Positions 22,204 through 31,917 of a stretch of DNA of 59,093 bases are shown here, piece after piece (position 1 is the stretch's first letter; each line of letters begins with the position of its first letter). Position numbers and translations under genes: made by a program. A model generated the notes under the pieces. The model did no database searches, was not told where the DNA came from, and saw only the letters and a program-made list of their open reading frames with translations. This DNA is from Zoogloea oleivorans (lineage in GTDB: Bacteria > Pseudomonadota > Gammaproteobacteria > Burkholderiales > Rhodocyclaceae): the NCBI RefSeq assembly GCF_008107625.1, contig NZ_SDKK01000004.1, positions 1 through 59,093 of the forward strand, in the 5' to 3' direction.

Positions 22204-22953
22204 ATGGAAAACCCGACTTTGCAGCACGCCTTCGCGGACAGCGAACGCGCTGCCGTCTATCGCAGCATCTTCAATCGCCGTGACGTCCGCGGCCAGTTCC
22301 TGCCCGACCCCGTACCCGACGCAGTACTGAGCCGTCTGCTGATGGCCGCCCACCACGCCCCGTCCGTCGGCTTCATGCAGCCGTGGAACTTCGTGCTGGT
22401 CCGCTCACCCGAGGTCAAGCAGCGCGTCCGCACGGCCTTCGACAAGGCGCACGGCGAGGCGGCCCTGATGTTTCCGGAGGGCAAGCGCGAAATCTACAGC
22501 CAGCTGAAGCTCGAAGGCATTGTCGAATCGCCGATCGGGCTGTGCATCACCTGCGACCGCCAGCGCACCGGCCCGGTCGTCGTCGGCCGCACCCACATCA
22601 AGACGATGGATTTGTACTCCAGCGTCTGCGCCGTGCAAAACCTCTGGCTGGCGGCGCGCGCCGAAGGCCTGGGCGTTGGCTGGGTGAGCATTTTCAACCA
22701 GTCCGAATTGCAGACGGCGCTCGGGATTCCCGAGCACATCGTGCCGGTTGCCTATCTGTGCATCGGCTACGTCAGCCACTTCCACGACAGGCCGGAGCTG
22801 GAAAAAGCCGGCTGGCTGCCGCGCCTGCCCATCGAGGAACTGGTCTTTCACGACCAGTGGGGCGCCACCGACTCCGGACAGGACATGCCGCTGACCACAG
22901 TATTGCGTGACATGCAGGCCAGCATCCAGAAAGACGGCACCTACCCGCGATAA
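22204..22953 (+). CDS. bluB: 5,6-dimethylbenzimidazole synthase
   Basis: 249 residues. BluB uses oxygen to cannibalise reduced FMN and release 5,6-dimethylbenzimidazole, the lower ligand of vitamin B12. It is a nitroreductase-fold enzyme: YRSIFNRRDVRGQFLPDPVP (FMN phosphate), HHAPSVGFMQPWNFVLV, and GVGWVSIFNQSELQTALGIPEHIVPVAYLCIGYV are characteristic. AAGGGGAA lies just before the ATG. The cobalamin riboswitch upstream confirms the pathway. No other cobalamin gene is in the window, so it appears to be a single-gene unit. Confidence 0.96.
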   Translation: MENPTLQHAFADSERAAVYRSIFNRRDVRGQFLPDPVPDAVLSRLLMAAHHAPSVGFMQPWNFVLVRSPEVKQRVRTAFDKAHGEAALMFPEGKREIYSQLKLEGIVESPIGLCITCDRQRTGPVVVGRTHIKTMDLYSSVCAVQNLWLAARAEGLGVGWVSIFNQSELQTALGIPEHIVPVAYLCIGYVSHFHDRPELEKAGWLPRLPIEELVFHDQWGATDSGQDMPLTTVLRDMQASIQKDGTYPR

Positions 22954-23041
22954 ACCCGCGCAGCGGGCGGCCATGACGTTTGGCCGCCCTGACGGGGCAA
23001 CTCACCAGCGCGTCCCTCCGCTGGAACCGCCCCTCAAACGT

Positions 23042-25015
23042 TCAGGGATTGATGAGCTTTTCCGTCGCGGCTTCGTCCACCAGCGATTCGTCGTGGAACA
23101 CGCGCGTCTGCGGCGAGTCGAGTTGCTGGGCCAGCGCCCGGCCGGTGATCGCCAGGACTGCATCGCTATCGCCATCGGCGATCAACAGGATGTGCTGCAG
23201 CGGCCCGATCAGGGCCACAAACCCGCGCATCACGCTGCCGTCGGGCAGGCCGACGGAAACACGCTGCCCCAGTTCCAGCTCGGCCCAGTCGGAGGCCAGC
23301 GGGAGTTCGCCGGCGAAATACTGCTTGTGCTTGAATACCCGCAGGTTCGGCTTCTCGTCCACCGGGCCGAGGGAAGCCGGCACCGGACGCCGCCGGGACG
23401 ATACCGGCAAGGGACGGCCGGCAATGATGGCAGCGTGCACCTCCCGGCATGGAGCCAGGCCATCCCGGATTTTTTCCGGTATCAGGCGGATCGACGCCAG
23501 GCCCTGTTCCAGATCGCGGATCAGCTCAGGCAATTGGGCAAGGAGCTGCTGACGAGTGGCGGGATCGGGATTGGCGCTGGCCAGCAGACGATTGGCCGTC
23601 TGGATGCGGGCGGCCCACTGGGGGCTGTCAGTGCCGTAGCGGTAAGCCGCCTTGGCAAGCACATGCACCCAGTAGCCCTCGACGAAATTCTGCACCACAG
23701 GATTCGCCTGATGACCGACCATCAGGTAGATGGCCCGACTCGCCTGATGCAGGGCCACCTCACGGCGCTCGAGGCGTGAGGCCTCCTCCGCAAAGACGGA
23801 GGCGCGGGCCAGCGCGCCCCGCTGACGGCCACGAACCAGGGTCTCGACACTGTCGAAGGTGGCCGCAAACTCCTTCTCGGACAAGCGCGGGGCTTTGCCG
23901 AGGGGGTGGATCAGCTGCATCAGCGCCCGGCAAATCGGCAGTTCGGGCGGACAGTTGGCCGGCAGGGTACGGCCGAGATTGGCGATCAGGTCTACCAGCA
24001 GCAGGGCCGGATGGCGCTTTTCCGCCAGCAGGGTTTCGCTGCGCAGGGCCAGGCGCAGCAGCGGGACACGCAGTTGCGCCAGAATCGTCCGGATCGTCGC
24101 CGGCAGTGATGGGCTGGCAGAAGCATGCGTGCAGACAGCTTCGACCACCTCGACGGCAGCTGCCTTCGACGGGGACAGCAGCGCGCCCAGCTCGCTCGTT
24201 CCGAGAGATGCCGGCAGACCTTCACCGTAGTGCTGACGCTCGCCAAGCCAGGCTTCGACACGCTCCAGCATGGCCGACGCCAACCCTGGATCCAGGCTGG
24301 TCATCGCTTGGGGCATGGCCTCGCGACGGGCCAGCGCGGCCAGTCGCAGCGCATCGAGTGGATGCAGGGGCAGGCTGGCACGGGCGGCAGCGCTGTGTGC
24401 CCAATCTTCGGCAATGCTCAGGGTGGGATGAGGCGTCGGTGCGGCCCGGTAGTGCGTTTCGATGCCGGCATCCACGAACTGGTGCTCCAGCTCCCGGTAG
24501 TAGGCGCTCAGGTGGCGCAGCAGGGGTTCCTCCAGTTGCCCCAGCAGCTTGAGCCCCTCGGCAGGGCTCAGACGCTCGGCCTCCTTCAGTGCGCGCAGGG
24601 CCCGGCACACACTCTCGGAACCCACCGGCGACTCGTCCTGCAGCGCCCTATCGGTGTCAGCCAGCAGCGTTCGCATGCGCAAGTGGAGTGCCGACAGTTC
24701 ACGCACACAATGATCGCGCAGGCGCTGGTCCAGATTCATCAGTTCGATGGAGTAATCCAGATCCGAATCGTGCACCAGGCTGATCCGCGACGCGGTCAGC
24801 CCGTGAGCCTGCTCGAAATCCTGGCGTTCGCGCAGGCCCGCCAGTTCGTCAAAACACTCACCCGCAGCGAAAGTGAACTCGTTGATCCAGCCAGGGTGAC
24901 GAATGACTTCACCGGCAGCCTGTCGGAGGGTGCGCAGGAAGCTGTCGCGGGCATGGGCAAGGAGCAGGTCTGCACGAGTCGCAGGCTTGCCGCCGGTCAG
25001 GGTCACTTGGGGCAT
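23042..25015 (-). CDS. DUF1631-family protein
   Basis: 657 residues. The N-terminal part (HPGWINEFTFAAGECFDELAGL, ISLVHDSDLDYSIELMNLDQRL, LYGQLEEPLLRHLSAYYRELEH-type segments) is characteristic of the DUF1631 family found mainly in gamma- and betaproteobacteria. The last 120 residues (LRVFKHKQYFAGELPLASDWAELELGQRVSVGLPDGSVMRGFVALIG) are a beta-rich domain that may resemble a ligand- or RNA-binding barrel. No catalytic motif or signal peptide is visible; it is probably a cytoplasmic regulatory protein. It is convergent with bluB, the two stops being about 90 bases apart. Confidence 0.75.
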   Translation of the reverse strand: MPQVTLTGGKPATRADLLLAHARDSFLRTLRQAAGEVIRHPGWINEFTFAAGECFDELAGLRERQDFEQAHGLTASRISLVHDSDLDYSIELMNLDQRLRDHCVRELSALHLRMRTLLADTDRALQDESPVGSESVCRALRALKEAERLSPAEGLKLLGQLEEPLLRHLSAYYRELEHQFVDAGIETHYRAAPTPHPTLSIAEDWAHSAAARASLPLHPLDALRLAALARREAMPQAMTSLDPGLASAMLERVEAWLGERQHYGEGLPASLGTSELGALLSPSKAAAVEVVEAVCTHASASPSLPATIRTILAQLRVPLLRLALRSETLLAEKRHPALLLVDLIANLGRTLPANCPPELPICRALMQLIHPLGKAPRLSEKEFAATFDSVETLVRGRQRGALARASVFAEEASRLERREVALHQASRAIYLMVGHQANPVVQNFVEGYWVHVLAKAAYRYGTDSPQWAARIQTANRLLASANPDPATRQQLLAQLPELIRDLEQGLASIRLIPEKIRDGLAPCREVHAAIIAGRPLPVSSRRRPVPASLGPVDEKPNLRVFKHKQYFAGELPLASDWAELELGQRVSVGLPDGSVMRGFVALIGPLQHILLIADGDSDAVLAITGRALAQQLDSPQTRVFHDESLVDEAATEKLINP

Positions 25016-25385
25016 GGGGGTGTCGAAACTGGCTTGTTAAACAATGTTATACACAAGCGCCTTTATCGGGAAAAACACCTGAAACTTCAGTGTGACGAAC
25101 GCCCTCCCCCGAGAAACTTTCGGACTCTTGCCGCATTCCGGTCCAGCCATGCCAGGCACGAAGTTGACTGAAGAGTTGGGACATTCGGCCGTAATTCATG
25201 CAGTCGCAGCATCCAAGCTCCACCAACAAGGCATGCGGGAAAGCCTGCACCGTGGAGTGGACGTGAAATAGTGACGCTCTGCAGCGCACGCGCCCTTGAG
25301 ATCGGGCTTGAGCGCCATAAAATACTAAAAATGACTTTTTTGATAAAATTAACAATATTTACCATTGCCGTCGGTAAACACTGTC
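25016..25385. other. Divergent intergenic region between DUF1631 and HDOD genes
   Basis: 370 bases without a supportable gene. The part next to the HDOD gene (25315-25372) is strikingly AT-rich for this genome. A candidate sigma-70 promoter lies at 25296-25323. I see no strong operator or hairpin in the remainder. Confidence 0.5.
25296..25323 (+). promoter_or_regulatory. Candidate sigma-70 promoter of the HDOD gene
   Basis: TTGAGA (25296-25301) and TAAAAT (25318-25323) are separated by 16 bases and lie about 60 bases before the HDOD start, next to an AT-rich stretch. It is a good match by eye, four to five of six in each box. Confidence 0.45.
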
Positions 25386-26243
25386 ATGAACACAGCCACC
25401 ACCACTCGTCCGATCACCCAAGCAGAACTTGAAGAAATCCTTGGCGCGATCCGCATTCCAGCGTGTCCTGCAGCCGTTACCGAGGTAATGGAGGAAGCGC
25501 GCAAGGAAGAACCGCAACTCAAGGTACTCGCCCGCATCATCGCTTCCGACGTGGGCATGTCGGCGATGGCGATCAAGCTCGCCAATTCGCCGATGTTCGG
25601 TTCGGCGAGCCGGGCGAAGAGCGTCCAGCAGGCGGTAAACCGCCTGGGCATCAGGAACATCATCAATGTGGTCATCGCCGTGGCCCTGCGCAACACGGCC
25701 AGCGACCTGCCGGCCGACGTCATGGAAAAGTTCTGGACGCGTGCTTCGACCCTCGCCCTGGCCACCGGCGTGCTGGCTCGCAAGCACGTCGGAATCCAGC
25801 CGGAAACGGCCTACACCTACGCCCTTTTCCAGGATTCAGCGATTCCGGTGATGATGCTGAACTTTCCCGAGTACGCGGCCATGTACGCCGGCGCCGGCGA
25901 TTGCGGCAACCGCCTGGTCGAGCAGGAACGGGCACGCTTCCACTGCGACCATGCGGTGGTCGGCTGGCTGCTGGCCCGCAACTGGGGTCTGCCGCCGAAA
26001 ATCGCCTCGGCGATCCGCTACCATCACGACCCTGAGTTGTACATCCTTCCCGAGCAGGAACTGCCCTCCGACGCCCTGGCGCTGATTGCCGTGACGCTTA
26101 TCGCCGAACACGTGATCGCCGACTTCATGGAGGGGGCAGAGCCAGAAGAAGGGCGTGCCTTCGACAACGCCAAGACCTTCCTCGGCACCTCGGAAGGCGA
26201 TCTGGACGAGTTCCGCGACATCATCGCCCACGCCCTCAACTGA
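25386..26243 (+). CDS. HDOD-domain signalling protein
   Basis: 285 residues from ATG 25386 (MNTATTTRPITQAELEEILGAIRIP); an in-frame TTG at 25365 is possible. HDOD domains are catalytically dead relatives of HD phosphohydrolases, found in proteins linked to second-messenger and stress signalling. Typical features: IPACPAAVTEVMEEARKEEPQLKVLARIIASDVGMSAMAIKLANSPMFG, then SVQQAVNRLGIRNIINVVIAVAL, and the later FHCDHAVVGWLLARNWGLPPKIASAIRYHH. A strong terminator follows. No adjacent kinase or cyclase suggests its partner. Confidence 0.88.
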   Translation: MNTATTTRPITQAELEEILGAIRIPACPAAVTEVMEEARKEEPQLKVLARIIASDVGMSAMAIKLANSPMFGSASRAKSVQQAVNRLGIRNIINVVIAVALRNTASDLPADVMEKFWTRASTLALATGVLARKHVGIQPETAYTYALFQDSAIPVMMLNFPEYAAMYAGAGDCGNRLVEQERARFHCDHAVVGWLLARNWGLPPKIASAIRYHHDPELYILPEQELPSDALALIAVTLIAEHVIADFMEGAEPEEGRAFDNAKTFLGTSEGDLDEFRDIIAHALN

Positions 26244-26275
26244 GAAGCACCGCCCGCCAGCCGGGCACACAAACA

Positions 26276-26305
26276 AAAATGCCCGCCTGAAAGGGCGGGC
26301 ATTTT
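26276..26305. terminator. Bidirectional terminator between HDOD and topB
   Basis: AAAATGCCCGCC (26276-26287) pairs with GGCGGGCATTTT (26294-26305) around a six-base loop. Both ends carry A/T tracts, so it can stop transcription from the HDOD gene and from the convergent topoisomerase gene. Confidence 0.9.
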
Positions 26306-26323
26306 CATGGACAGTCGAAGCGC

Positions 26324-28948
26324 TTACTCGGCAGCCACAACCTTCTTGCGGGTCGCCGGCTTCTTGGCCGCCGGTGCCTTCTTTACTGCGACTTCCTTCT
26401 TTGCCGCGGGCGCCTTCTTCTCGGCAGGCTCCTTGACAGCAGCCGTCTTGGCCGCCGCAGCCTTGCCGGCAGCAGGCGCCTTGGGCTCCTTCTTCTCGAA
26501 CTCGAAACCCACCTTGCCGTCGTCCCCACGCACCAGGAAGGCCGAGAACTTGCGCTTGGTACGGCTGGAAACAAAACCGCGTAGCAGCTCGGTGCGCCCG
26601 GTATCGAGGAGCTTGTGCATCTGCTCCCGCTCGATGGGCTGCTGCAGGATGATCTTGCCGGAGCGGAAATCGCAGGTTTTTTCAGGGCCTACCGACTTCT
26701 CGCAGACATAGGACAGCCCGTGCTCATAAACCTGGGCGCTGCACTTGGGGCACTGACCGAGAGAATCCTGGCCAGAGAAATCCACTGGCTCGGCCGTTTC
26801 GTCGTCCTTCGGCTGGCCAAAATCGAACTCGGGCAGCTTGTCATCGTTGAGACGGATCTCGGCATTGAAGAGCCGGCCCATCTTGTTGCGGAAGCCCAGC
26901 AAGGGGCCGACGCGACCGGTGGACAACAGGGTTTCGATTTCCGGAATCTCGAACTGGCGACCGGCCACGATCTTCCAGGCTTGCCAGTCGCAGGACTGGC
27001 AGGCGAACTTCTTGTAGTTCTCCTTCACCAGACCACCGCACTTGGGGCACGGCGTCGCCAGCGTTGCAAAATCGCCGGGCACGGTGTCGGACTCGTAGCG
27101 CTTGGCGCGCTCGACGATATCCCGGGTCATGGCCTGGATGTGGCCCATAAACTCGGCTCGCGACAGCGCACCACGCTCCATCTGGCCAAGCCGGTGTTCC
27201 CACTCGCCGGTCAGTTCGGGCGAGGTCAGTTCGTTGGTGCCGAGGCCGCGCAGCAACGTGATCAGCGAGAAGGCCTTGGCGGTCGGGATAAGCTCCTTGC
27301 CATCCCGAATCACGTAGATTTCACCGATCAGGTTCTCGATGATCTGCGCCCGCGTGGCCGGGGTGCCGAGGCCGCGACCCGCCATGGCGGCGCGCAGCTC
27401 CTCGTCATCCACCATCTTGCCGGCACCTTCCATCGCCGACAGCAGCGTGGCTTCGTTGAATCGTGCAGGCGGCTTGGTGACCAGCGCCTTGACGAAGATT
27501 TCGTCGGTACTGACCGTCTCGCCCTCGGCCACGGCCACCAGCTGCGGCGCCCCGCCTTCATCTTCACTGACCGCGGCAGCCTTGCCATACACGGCCAGCC
27601 AGCCCGGATTGACGAGGATCTTGCCCTCGGTCTTGAAGGCTTCGCCCGCCACGCGGGTGATACGGGTGGTGATGCGGTATTCGGCGGCCGGGTAGAACAC
27701 GGCCAGAAAGCGCCGGGTTACCAGATCGTAGATCTTCGCTTCCGCTTCCGACAGGCTCTTGGGCGCGGTACCGGTGGGAATGATGGCGAAGTGATCGGAG
27801 ATCTTGGTGTTGTTGAAGATGCGCTTGTTGGGCTTGACCCAGCCGTGCTTGACGATCTCGTTGGCAAATGGCGCGAAGGCATCCGGCAAGCCGCCGAGAA
27901 TGCCCTGCACCTGGCCGACGTAATCCTCCGGCAACGCGCGGGCGTCGGTCCGGGGATAGGTGAGCACCTTGTGCTTTTCGTAAAGGGCCTGGGCCAGCTG
28001 CAGCGTGGTGCGGGCCGAAAAACCGAAGCGGCCGTTGGCCTCGCGCTGCAGGGAAGTCAGGTCGAACAGCAGCGGTGACAGCTGAGTGGTGGGCTTGGAC
28101 TCTTCCTCGACGACGCCCGGCTGACCTTCGCACTTGGCCTTGATCGCCTCGGCGCGGGCTTTATCCCACAGGCGGAAGGCGGTGGCGTGCTCAGCCAGCG
28201 GCGCGCCCTCTTCGGGTTTTTTGAAGCCTTCGTCGAACCAGCGGCCGGCATAGGCGCCAGCCTGACAGCCGAAGCTTGCTTCCAGTTCCCAGTAATCGGT
28301 GGGGCGAAAGGCACGGATCTTCTCTTCCCGCTCGACCATGATGGCCAGCGTCGGGGTCTGCACCCGACCGACCGTGGTCAGGTGGAAACCACCGGTCTTG
28401 GAATTGAAGGCGGTCATCGCCCGGGTGCCGTTGATGCCGATCAGCCAGTCGCTCTCGGCACGGCACACGGCGGCCTCGCGCAGACCTTCCACCTCGGCGG
28501 CGGGCCGCAGCTGGGTGAAGCCGTCGCGGATCGCATTGGCCGTCATGGACTGCAGCCACAAGCGCTGCACCGGCTTGTTGGTGCCGGCATGCTGGGCGAT
28601 GAAGCTGAAGATCAACTCCCCTTCGCGGCCCGCGTCGCAGGCGTTGATGAGGCCGGTGACGTCCTTGCGCTTGATGAGCCGGGTGAGAAGCTTGAGGCGG
28701 TCCTCGGTCTTCTCGATGGGATTGAGCGCGAAATGGGGCGGGATGACCGGAAGGTGGGCAAACGACCATTTGCCGCGCTTCACTTCGAACTCCTCCGGCA
28801 CGGTCAGCTCAAGCAAATGGCCGACAGCAGAGGAGAGGACGAAATCGTCCGACTCGAAGTAATCCTTTTCCTTGGTGAAACCACCAAGGGAGCGCGCGAT
28901 GTCCGCTGCAACCGAAGGTTTTTCCGCAATGATCAGCTGCTTGCTCAT
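26324..28948 (-). CDS. topB: DNA topoisomerase III (long form)
   Basis: 874 residues from ATG 28948 (MSKQLIIAEKPSVAADIARSLGG); upstream in-frame codons are not family-like. A type IA topoisomerase that decatenates DNA. Visible: Toprim domain with CDAGREGELIF, VGRVQTPTLAIMVEREEKI, active-site region LTYPRTDARALPEDY with the catalytic Tyr, and GLGTPATRAQIIENLI. The C-terminus is extended beyond the 650 residues of E. coli TopB by two Cys4 zinc fingers (CPKCGGLVKENYKKFACQSC and CPKCSAQ...CEKS...C) and a related repeat. The tail is Ala/Lys-rich (AKKAPAAKKPATRKK), which likely adds non-specific DNA binding. It is followed by no gene but lies downstream of smg and dprA on the same strand. Confidence 0.92.
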   Translation of the reverse strand: MSKQLIIAEKPSVAADIARSLGGFTKEKDYFESDDFVLSSAVGHLLELTVPEEFEVKRGKWSFAHLPVIPPHFALNPIEKTEDRLKLLTRLIKRKDVTGLINACDAGREGELIFSFIAQHAGTNKPVQRLWLQSMTANAIRDGFTQLRPAAEVEGLREAAVCRAESDWLIGINGTRAMTAFNSKTGGFHLTTVGRVQTPTLAIMVEREEKIRAFRPTDYWELEASFGCQAGAYAGRWFDEGFKKPEEGAPLAEHATAFRLWDKARAEAIKAKCEGQPGVVEEESKPTTQLSPLLFDLTSLQREANGRFGFSARTTLQLAQALYEKHKVLTYPRTDARALPEDYVGQVQGILGGLPDAFAPFANEIVKHGWVKPNKRIFNNTKISDHFAIIPTGTAPKSLSEAEAKIYDLVTRRFLAVFYPAAEYRITTRITRVAGEAFKTEGKILVNPGWLAVYGKAAAVSEDEGGAPQLVAVAEGETVSTDEIFVKALVTKPPARFNEATLLSAMEGAGKMVDDEELRAAMAGRGLGTPATRAQIIENLIGEIYVIRDGKELIPTAKAFSLITLLRGLGTNELTSPELTGEWEHRLGQMERGALSRAEFMGHIQAMTRDIVERAKRYESDTVPGDFATLATPCPKCGGLVKENYKKFACQSCDWQAWKIVAGRQFEIPEIETLLSTGRVGPLLGFRNKMGRLFNAEIRLNDDKLPEFDFGQPKDDETAEPVDFSGQDSLGQCPKCSAQVYEHGLSYVCEKSVGPEKTCDFRSGKIILQQPIEREQMHKLLDTGRTELLRGFVSSRTKRKFSAFLVRGDDGKVGFEFEKKEPKAPAAGKAAAAKTAAVKEPAEKKAPAAKKEVAVKKAPAAKKPATRKKVVAAE

Positions 28949-29041
28949 GCCTGTAGTGCGCCTCGGGACGCCTGACTCAGGTTGTTGGGGGAGCGCCGCA
29001 TCATACGGAAGGCTGCGCCGGGCTTGCAAGCGGCCCGCAGA

Positions 29042-29521
29042 TCAATGCACGGAGAATGGCGCCTGCTCATCTTCGTCCTCGTCGGATTCGTTGAGCAGTT
29101 CGTCGAGGATCAGCCCGTTGATCGGGCGATCCTGTTGCCACAGCACCATCAGCACGATGACCTTGAGGTTCTCCAGCTCGATCTCGGTTTCGCCCAGGGC
29201 GAGGGCCCGTTCGACGATGATCTCGCGGCACTCGGAGTCGAGGATTCCAGCGTTCTCGAGGAACAGCAGGAAGCCGCGGCACTCGACGCCCAGGCGCACC
29301 TGTTCGTCCTCGCCATAAATGCGCAGGGAGCCGGCACGGGCAAAGTGGGCCGGGCGCTCGCCATCGGATAACTGGCGCAGCCCGGACAGCCACTCGAGGG
29401 CTTCGGTGATTTCTTCTTCCTCGAAACCGGCAGCCGTCAGCTTGCGGGCCAGTTGCGCGGGTTCCGGGCACGCGTCGGCGTGAACGTAGTTCTCGAAGAG
29501 GTACACGAGGATATCGAACAT
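29042..29521 (-). CDS. smg: Smg family protein (DUF494)
   Basis: 159 residues. It begins MFDILVYLFENYV, the hallmark of Smg, followed by LARKLTAAGFEEEEITEALEWLSGL and an acidic C-terminus (NESDEDEDEQAPFSVH). Smg is conserved next to dprA in many proteobacteria; its function is not established. It starts 28 bases after the dprA stop and precedes topB on the same strand, so the three may form one operon. Confidence 0.92.
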   Translation of the reverse strand: MFDILVYLFENYVHADACPEPAQLARKLTAAGFEEEEITEALEWLSGLRQLSDGERPAHFARAGSLRIYGEDEQVRLGVECRGFLLFLENAGILDSECREIIVERALALGETEIELENLKVIVLMVLWQQDRPINGLILDELLNESDEDEDEQAPFSVH

Positions 29522-29549
29522 GGCGCGTGGGCCTGAGGCCAGTCGTTTT

Positions 29550-30638
29550 TCAGAGGCGCTGGATGCGCCCTCCGGGCAGGCGGGAAACCCGTCCGTCGAG
29601 CTCCAGCGTAAGCAGAATGGCGTAGAGCGCTTCCGGCGTCAAGCTGGTGCGGTGCACCAGCGTGTCCACATCCACAGGGTCGTACCCCGCGGCCTCAAGC
29701 ACCCGGACCTCTTCTGGACTTCCCTCGACAGGAGCAAGATCGCCGGCTGACGCCGCCTCCAGTGGCGACAGGCGCAATTCTTCGAGGATATCGGCGGCCG
29801 ATTCGACCAGTTTTGCACCGTCACGGATGAGGCGGTGACACCCCCGTGCCAGCGGCGAATGAATCGACCCCGGGATGGCGAAAACCTCTCGGCCGCACTC
29901 GGTCGCCAGGCGAGCGGTGATCAGGGAACCGCTCTTCACGGCCGCCTCGACCACCAGCACGCCGCTGGCAAGGCCGGCGATCAGGCGGTTGCGCCGGGGA
30001 AAATTGTGGGCCAGCGGCCCAATCCCGAGGGCGAACTCGCTGATGATCGCTCCGCGCTCGGCGATTCGTCGGGCCAGTTCGGCATTGCGCGCCGGATAGA
30101 TCCGGTCGGCACCGGTTCCGATCACTGCCACAGTGCGTCCCGGACCGCTCAGACCACCCCGATGGGCGGCACCGTCGATGCCCAGCGCCAGCCCGCTGAC
30201 GATGGTCAGGCCGGCGGCGGACAGCTCGGTGGCGAAGGCTTCGGCATTGGCTTCGCCTTGCGGCGTAGCACTGCGCGCGCCCACCACGGCGATGGATGGC
30301 TGCGACAGCAGGGTCACATCGCCCTTCACGTACAAGACTACGGGCGGGTCGGGGATTTCGAGCAGGGACGCGGGATACGCCGCATCGCCCAGGGTCAGGA
30401 TGGCGTTGCCCGGCTGGGTGAGCCATTCGAGCGCCAGGTCGACGGCCGCGGCGGCGTCATGATCGAGGAGCTTGCCGGCAAGCGGGGCGCCGACCACCGC
30501 CGCAATGGCGCTGAAACCCGCCGCGTAGATGCATTCGGGCAGGCCAAAGGCTGCCAGCAACTGGCGTTGCGCGGCCGGGCCCAGGCCCGGGGTGAGGGTC
30601 AGGCGCAGCCAGGGAGCGAGCGGGTGTTTATCCGGCAA
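29550..30638 (-). CDS. dprA: DNA-processing protein DprA
   Basis: 362 residues. DprA binds incoming single-stranded DNA during natural transformation and loads RecA on it. The Rossmann-fold core shows VVGARSATPQGEANAEAFA, IVSGLALGIDGAAHRGGL, GTGADRIYPARNAELARRI, FALGIGPLAHNFPRRNRLIAGLASGVLVVEAAVKSGSLITARLA and EVFAIPGSIHSPLARGCHRLIRDGA. A SAM-like N-terminal domain (LTLTPGLGPAAQRQLL) and a C-terminal winged-helix part (DVDTLVHRTSLTPEALYAILLTLELDGRV) complete the full-length layout. It is 15 bases downstream of the LysM gene. Confidence 0.95.
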   Translation of the reverse strand: MPDKHPLAPWLRLTLTPGLGPAAQRQLLAAFGLPECIYAAGFSAIAAVVGAPLAGKLLDHDAAAAVDLALEWLTQPGNAILTLGDAAYPASLLEIPDPPVVLYVKGDVTLLSQPSIAVVGARSATPQGEANAEAFATELSAAGLTIVSGLALGIDGAAHRGGLSGPGRTVAVIGTGADRIYPARNAELARRIAERGAIISEFALGIGPLAHNFPRRNRLIAGLASGVLVVEAAVKSGSLITARLATECGREVFAIPGSIHSPLARGCHRLIRDGAKLVESAADILEELRLSPLEAASAGDLAPVEGSPEEVRVLEAAGYDPVDVDTLVHRTSLTPEALYAILLTLELDGRVSRLPGGRIQRL

Positions 30639-30653
30639 GATGCGGCGCGGGAA

Positions 30654-31772
30654 TCAGGGCTTGCGGACACTGTCGGCAATCGTCACCGCACCGTTGCTGT
30701 CCATCACCAGCGCGTAGGAAATGCGCTCGAACACGCGAAACACGAAAACCAGTCCGTAGCGCTGCTCGGGCAGCCGGAAACGCTGCGCCGGCCCGACGTT
30801 GTCTTCCCGGTACTCGGTTTCGCCGCGGTTGCGATGCAGGGCCAGCACATGGCCGATCTCCATGCCGTCGCGCTTGCCGAGGCTCACCGAAACCACGTTG
30901 TAGCGACCGGTTTCGGCCACGCCGTTGTAGATGGAGACGACCCGACCCGCCACCTCGGCATCAGGGGCATGCGGCACATAGCTGAGCAACTCGGGACGCC
31001 CGGCCGGCAGCAGGCGTTCGCCCTTGCCCACCTCATGCTTGGAACTGGTCAGGATCAGGCTCGCCGGAATCGGCAGACGCTCCTTGGCAGAACGCGTCAC
31101 CTCGCTCGGATAAGCCACATCCGGAGAGAGAACGCCCGCTTCAGCGGTCACCCGTGCCTGTCCGAGATAGGTCGCTTCGTAGCCAAGAATCTCGCCGGTC
31201 ACCGGCTCGGCCAGGGGCTTGGCCTTGCGGTAGATATTCCAGTTGATCACCCCCGGTTCCAGGCGCGTCGCAAAAATGGTGTCTCCCGGACCGGTAAACA
31301 CACGGCCCTCCTGGGTCGCCACGACGATTCCGGCGGCGGCATCTTCTGCCTCGGTCACCACCAGCGGCTCGGACAGGAAAGGCGTGATGGCACGGACCGG
31401 AATGCTCTGGATGGCCGCCTGGTCGGACGCCGCATACACTTGCGGGAAACGCTTCTCGTAGAGAGCCCGATCACCGGGCTGACCGATGCGCTTGCCGAAC
31501 TTGAGGGTCGGGCCGCTGCGGTCTAGAACGATAATCTGCCCCGGATAAATCAGGTGCGGATTGTGGATCTGTTCCCGGTTGAGGCGCCAGACTTCAGGCC
31601 AGCGCCACGGTTCCCTGATGAACTTGCCGGAAATCCCCCACAGGGTGTCCCCGGGAACCACCACATGGCTGTCGGGTGCATCGTCGGACAGGCGGATCGG
31701 GCCGGCGGCCCCTGCGCTCGCCGGAACCAGGGCGGCGACGCCGATGAGGAGGGCGGATATAATGCGCATCAT
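30654..31772 (-). CDS. Exported LysM-domain protein
   Basis: 372 residues from ATG 31772 (MMRIISALLIGVAALVPASAGAA), which gives a clean signal peptide; the longer frame does not. Residues about 35-85 form a LysM peptidoglycan-binding domain (HVVVPGDTLWGISGKFIREPWRWPEVWRLN, NPHLIYPGQIIVL). The rest is a mainly beta region (IQSIPVRAITPFLSEPLVVTE, ILGYEATYLGQARVTAEAG) found in betaproteobacterial LysM proteins encoded beside dprA. It is probably periplasmic and tethered to the cell wall, of unknown specific role. It is divergent from def. Confidence 0.9.
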   Translation of the reverse strand: MMRIISALLIGVAALVPASAGAAGPIRLSDDAPDSHVVVPGDTLWGISGKFIREPWRWPEVWRLNREQIHNPHLIYPGQIIVLDRSGPTLKFGKRIGQPGDRALYEKRFPQVYAASDQAAIQSIPVRAITPFLSEPLVVTEAEDAAAGIVVATQEGRVFTGPGDTIFATRLEPGVINWNIYRKAKPLAEPVTGEILGYEATYLGQARVTAEAGVLSPDVAYPSEVTRSAKERLPIPASLILTSSKHEVGKGERLLPAGRPELLSYVPHAPDAEVAGRVVSIYNGVAETGRYNVVSVSLGKRDGMEIGHVLALHRNRGETEYREDNVGPAQRFRLPEQRYGLVFVFRVFERISYALVMDSNGAVTIADSVRKP

Positions 31773-31917
31773 TGAAAGTGCACTCGCTTTCGGCGGACAG
31801 ATTCGCCGCATCAAAGGGCAGTCTGTGTTGCGGAGCCCGACGCCTGCTTCTTCACGACGCGGGCATCGTAGATTTGGCTCAAAATTCTGCACGTAAAGTC
31901 TTCATCCGGCAATATTT

